Position numbers and translations under genes: made by a program. 64,000 bases of DNA from Marinifilum_A sediminis (GTDB lineage Bacteria; Bacteroidota; Bacteroidia; Bacteroidales; Marinifilaceae). Of this stretch, positions 63,625-64,000 are shown piece after piece (position 1 is the stretch's first letter; each line of letters begins with the position of its first letter). Below the pieces are notes generated by a model that was given only the letters and a program-made list of their open reading frames with translations, was not told the origin of the DNA and did no database searches. The stretch lies in NCBI GenBank assembly GCA_947496465.1, contig CANMCX010000010.1, positions 77,708 to 141,707 on the forward strand, written 5' to 3'.

Positions 63625-63715
63625 CAGCCGCTTTTAGAGGAAGGAGATCTTGTGAAGTACTAGTATTTATAAGGTTTTTACAAGTATTCGATCTCAAAAA
63701 AAAGTTCAAAAAAGT

Positions 63716-63748
63716 TTTGCAATTGTAAATGTATTTTATTTATCTTTG
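63716..63748 (+). promoter_or_regulatory. Tandem rRNA promoter 3
   Basis: TTTG at 63716-63719, a 21-base spacer and TATCTTTG at 63741-63748, followed by cagccgcttc. Confidence 0.8.
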
Positions 63749-63852
63749 CAGCCGCTTCTCTAGCGAGGGAAGTTTAAAAAAAACTGAAATTCTGGGGTGA
63801 TGATTAGGGGTTTTGAGCTTCGAAAATCTTTTTAAAATTTCTTTTAATTTTA

Positions 63853-63885
63853 TTAGGATTTAGGAATAAAAATTCTTTATCTTTG
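63853..63885 (+). promoter_or_regulatory. Tandem rRNA promoter 4
   Basis: TTAG at 63853-63856, a 21-base spacer and TATCTTTG at 63878-63885, followed by cactcgctttt. This is the promoter nearest to the expected 16S gene. Confidence 0.78.
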
Positions 63886-64000
63886 CACTCGCTTTTCCGC
63901 TCAGATTTTCTGAGTGATTAAAAGGAAAAACAGAACGATACGTTCTTTGAAAATATTGAAAACGAAAAAGTTAGGTAAATACAAGAATAATACCTTGTCA
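63886..64000 (+). other. Leader of an rRNA operon (16S start beyond window)
   Basis: This leader contains a hairpin CTCAGA (63900-63905) / TCTGAG (63909-63914), then AGAACG (63932-63937) / CGTTCT (63941-63946) followed by ttgaaaatattgaaaac, which resembles the boxA/antitermination region in front of 16S genes of Bacteroidota (cgttctttgaaa). The four stacked strong promoters and the lack of any reading frame support this. No rRNA sequence is yet visible at 64000, so the 16S gene itself is inferred. Confidence 0.7.

Overview
The window reads as a chromosomal segment of a marine-type Bacteroidota bacterium, probably near Marinilabiliales/Marinifilaceae. This is inferred from several signals: promoters of the TTTG / TAnnTTTG type, an AT-rich genome, the Bacteroidota gene order of the division and cell wall (dcw) cluster, the ~630-residue PurF-like protein, a glsB/glsA glycine-lipid pair, and a coaX-TPR-lptC-CNNM-ppiD gene order. 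No tRNA, CRISPR array, transposase or prophage gene was found.

Layout. 1-9.3 kb: the 5' part of a tricorn-like S41 protease (its C terminus lies beyond the left edge), a STAS-domain protein, a GNAT acetyltransferase, miaB, a double UspA protein, a SPOR protein and a PurF-like amidotransferase. 9.3-11.3 kb: an acyltransferase pair (glsB/glsA-like) on the minus strand. 11.4-28.3 kb: a complete plus-strand dcw cluster (mraZ, rsmH, ftsL, PBP with PASTA, murE, mraY, murD, ftsW, murG, murC, ftsQ, ftsA, then two tandem ftsZ genes and a yqeY gene). It starts with a promoter carrying three MraZ-type repeats on an exact 10-bp pitch. 28.4-35.2 kb: an envelope-related minus-strand set (ppiD, a CNNM/CorC membrane protein, a small membrane protein, lptC, a TPR protein, coaX). 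35.4-40 kb: a REC-PAS-PAS protein and mfd. 40.1-43.4 kb is the accessory-looking part: a small secreted protein, an unknown coiled-coil-like protein, an array of six palindromes with centres exactly 42 bp apart (plus a decayed seventh), and a gene broken by one in-frame stop codon.

43.5-57.1 kb: fbp, a first aspartate kinase, then a methionine regulon. That regulon has a clear promoter, a SAM-I type riboswitch, a 40-residue leader peptide with six Met among its last eleven residues, a structured 346-nt leader, metY, a MITE-like element, metX, hom, a second aspartate kinase, metH and metF. Together these cover the route from aspartate through homoserine and O-acetylhomoserine to homocysteine, methyl-THF and methionine. 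57.1-63.1 kb: a ClpP-like lipoprotein, an outer-membrane barrel protein, an unknown protein, a 2-hydroxyacid dehydrogenase, a small lipoprotein, dihydroorotase and a polyprenol-phosphate mannosyltransferase-like GT2 enzyme. The last ~550 bases hold four tandem promoters and a leader typical of an rRNA operon, whose 16S gene should begin just past the right edge.

The most unusual features are the apparent two-layer methionine control (SAM riboswitch followed by a Met-rich leader peptide), the tandem ftsZ pair with different C-terminal tails, and the 42-bp palindrome array. Coordinates of sites were counted by hand; homology statements come from motif recognition, not from database searches.
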